7,777 nucleotides of DNA from Bacteroidales bacterium GP3 (GTDB taxonomy: Bacteria; Bacteroidota; Bacteroidia; Bacteroidales; Muribaculaceae): positions 1 through 7,777 of the forward strand of contig DAAK01000126.1 of the NCBI GenBank assembly GCA_001701075.1, written 5' to 3'. Numbering within the stretch: the first letter of the stretch is position 1; each line of letters opens with the position of its first letter. A program made the position numbers and the translations under genes. Shown here piece by piece: positions 5,879-7,777 of the stretch. The notes beneath the pieces were generated by a model. The model made no database searches. It was not told where the DNA came from and saw only the letters and a program-made list of their open reading frames with translations.

Positions 5879-7777
5879 CCATCGTCACCTCGACCTTATT
5901 CACGCTTCCTTCAGGCATGATGGGAAGCACATTCCCTTCTATCGGCTTTCCATTGACTACGATGCCCTGCACCCCTTTGCTGACATGGTGAGGATTTCTG
6001 ACTGAAATATCATAGGTGGCTCCACGGAACATACGCTTTACGTCGTAGCCATTCCAATCAGCCGGTATACACGGATCTATCTCAAGGCCATTGTATGCCG
6101 GACGAATGCCAAGTATAAACTGGGTTATCGCATACCAGTTCCATGCTGCAGTGCCGGTAAGCCAGGAATTCTTTGCCTCTCCCGGACGAGCCGCATCCTT
6201 ACCTGCTGTCATCTGGCAATATACGTATGGCTCCACCTTATGAAGGTCGCTCTTCTCCTCTACGTAAGCCGGACATATCTTCTGATAATATTCCCATGCA
6301 CGGTCGCCTCTGCCAAGCACCGTCTCTCCGATGATCACCCATGGATTATTGTGCGAGAATATACCTGCATTTTCTTTGTAGCCGGCTGGATAAGTGGATA
6401 TTTCGCCATAGTCGGGGATATATTCCGTGAATGCAGGGTTGTTCAAGACAAGTCCATGCTCACAATCAAGATATTTCTTCACTGAGTCAAGGGATTTCTC
6501 CACAAGTCCATCTTCCAGACCGATGCCTGCCATTGTGCACCAGCCCTGCGACTCTATGAATATCTTTCCTTCTTTGTTCTCATTTGAGCCGACCTTACGC
6601 CCATAATAGTCGTAAGCCCTGAGATACCATTCGCCATCCCAGCCATATTTCTTGACGGCTTCCTCCATCTTCTCTATGTGCTTCTCCACACGGTCAGCCT
6701 CCTCATTCTTCCCGAGTGTTCGGCAAAGGTCGACATAGTCGCGTCCAGTGGCCACAAACTGACCGGCTATCATCAGCGATTCAGCCTTGCTCCCCTCCGA
6801 CTTGTTTTCGGTTGTCTGGAAAGATTCATTGGGATCGTTTGAGAAACAGTTCAGGTTGAGGCAATCGTTCCAGTCTGCACGTCCGATAAGTGGAAGTCCA
6901 TGAGGACCAAGGTTATTTATAACATGATCTACAGAAACTTTAAGATGCTCCATCAAGGGAACCTCAGAACCCGGCTGGTTGTCGAATGGCACCATTTCAT
7001 CAAGAATAGAGAAATCTCCGGTTTCCTTAATATATGCTGCCGTTCCGAAGATAAGCCACATAGGGTCGTCGTTGAATCCGCCACCGATATCATTGTTGCC
7101 GCGTTTTGTGAGTGGTTGATATTGATGGTAGCATCCTCCGTCAGGGAACTGAGTGGATGCTATATCGATGATTCTCTCCCTGGCACGCTCAGGAATCTGA
7201 TGCACAAATCCTACGAGATCCTGATTTGAGTCCCGGAATCCCATCCCTCGTCCGATGCCACTCTCAAAGAAGGAAGCCGAACGCGAGAAGCAGAAAGTGA
7301 TCATACATTGATACTGATTCCATATATTCACCATCCTGTCAAGTTTTTCATCTCCTGACTGAAGAGTATATTTGGCAAGAAGATCATCCCAATATTTCCT
7401 AAGCTCATCAAAAGCCTTGTCTACTTTCTCAGGCGTATCGAAACGTGCCATTATCTCACGGGCAGGCTTCTTGTTGATGACACCCTTGCTCTCCCATTTC
7501 TCGTCTTCAGGATTCTCTACATATCCCAAATTGAAGATAAAGTCACGGCTTTCTCCTGGCTGAAGGTCTACCTCGATGTAGTGTGAAGCTATCGGCGACC
7601 ATCCGTGAGCTACTGAATTGCGTGGCTTACCTTCCATGACAGCATCCGGCTCATCAAAACCATTGTAGAGTCCCATGAATGTCTCGCGGTCTGTGTCAAA
7701 ACCATGAATAGGAACATTAACATTGAAAAATGCGTAATGATTGCGACGCTCTATGGCGATACAGTCTGGAACCCAGG
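5874..7777 (-). CDS. GH94 cellobiose phosphorylase (N-terminus outside window)
   Basis: This enzyme splits cellobiose with phosphate into glucose 1-phosphate and glucose (inverting family GH94), a cytoplasmic step that saves ATP during cellulose or beta-glucan breakdown. The frame is open to the right edge, giving 633 visible residues. Counting from the first in-window Met (7676), RADWNDCLN (266-274) carries the general-acid Asp at 271 (bases 6864-6866), equivalent to Asp490 of the Cellvibrio gilvus enzyme. Other landmarks are GRGMGFRDSNQD (142-153), YKENAGIFSHNNPW (433-446) and the phosphate-site NSWLTGTAAWNW (503-514). By that comparison about 186 N-terminal residues are missing and the full length is near 820. 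From memory, similarity to the C. gilvus enzyme is high along the whole (alpha/alpha)6 catalytic domain, which favours cellobiose over chitobiose or cellodextrin. It lacks a visible operon partner and converges on xerD. The GH94 call is firm; substrate is probable. Confidence 0.9.
   Translation of the reverse strand, partial: WVPDCIAIERRNHYAFFNVNVPIHGFDTDRETFMGLYNGFDEPDAVMEGKPRNSVAHGWSPIASHYIEVDLQPGESRDFIFNLGYVENPEDEKWESKGVINKKPAREIMARFDTPEKVDKAFDELRKYWDDLLAKYTLQSGDEKLDRMVNIWNQYQCMITFCFSRSASFFESGIGRGMGFRDSNQDLVGFVHQIPERARERIIDIASTQFPDGGCYHQYQPLTKRGNNDIGGGFNDDPMWLIFGTAAYIKETGDFSILDEMVPFDNQPGSEVPLMEHLKVSVDHVINNLGPHGLPLIGRADWNDCLNLNCFSNDPNESFQTTENKSEGSKAESLMIAGQFVATGRDYVDLCRTLGKNEEADRVEKHIEKMEEAVKKYGWDGEWYLRAYDYYGRKVGSNENKEGKIFIESQGWCTMAGIGLEDGLVEKSLDSVKKYLDCEHGLVLNNPAFTEYIPDYGEISTYPAGYKENAGIFSHNNPWVIIGETVLGRGDRAWEYYQKICPAYVEEKSDLHKVEPYVYCQMTAGKDAARPGEAKNSWLTGTAAWNWYAITQFILGIRPAYNGLEIDPCIPADWNGYDVKRMFRGATYDISVRNPHHVSKGVQGIVVNGKPIEGNVLPIMPEGSVNKVEVTMG

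Noticed and set aside
6240..7563. Three plus-strand open frames of 63-109 codons opposite the phosphorylase gene
   Set aside because: They lie antisense to a well-conserved GH94 protein and have no family features or promoters.

Overview
The window looks like ordinary chromosome of a Bacteroidota bacterium, most likely of the order Bacteroidales. The evidence is an exact TAnnTTTG-type -7 promoter box upstream of the regulator gene, the lack of Shine-Dalgarno sequences before the start codons, and proteins typical of that group: a LolE-like permease, a large YfhO membrane protein, and a small protein carrying the HGxGVHSP N-terminal motif. I cannot fix the family; a gut lineage such as Muribaculaceae is only a guess.

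Layout, left to right. Bases 1-1152 hold the 3' part of a LolC/LolE-type ABC transporter permease (+), whose start lies outside the window. A 224-bp gap follows with a weak terminator-like hairpin, one good and one weaker Bacteroidota promoter, and a leader. Next come an Lrp/AsnC-family regulator (1377-1847, +) and a YfhO-family multi-membrane protein (1837-4314, +) that overlap by 11 bp and so look translationally coupled. After 47 bp there is a 172-residue protein resembling Bacteroidota class I methyltransferases but lacking the SAM-binding glycine loop (4362-4880, +). After 59 bp comes the tyrosine recombinase xerD (4940-5839, +, TTG start) with all six catalytic residues. Converging on it with a 34-bp gap is the C-terminal three quarters of a GH94 cellobiose phosphorylase (5874-7777, -), whose start lies beyond the right edge.

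The genes do not form one pathway. The permease suggests lipoprotein or envelope export, YfhO suggests envelope glycosylation under possible Lrp control, XerD resolves chromosome dimers, and the phosphorylase takes part in cellodextrin catabolism.

The most unusual structure is not a gene. Three short tracts with strict 7-bp periodicity sit at the gene junctions 4281-4315, 4913-4947 and 5837-5878. They supply the last codons and stop of the YfhO gene, the TTG start of xerD, the stop of xerD and the stop of the phosphorylase gene. A second oddity is a long, nearly perfect inverted repeat (4382-4425) inside the start of the methyltransferase-like gene. I see no CRISPR array, insertion sequence, tRNA, rRNA or defence system, and no clear evidence of a wholly new multi-gene system.
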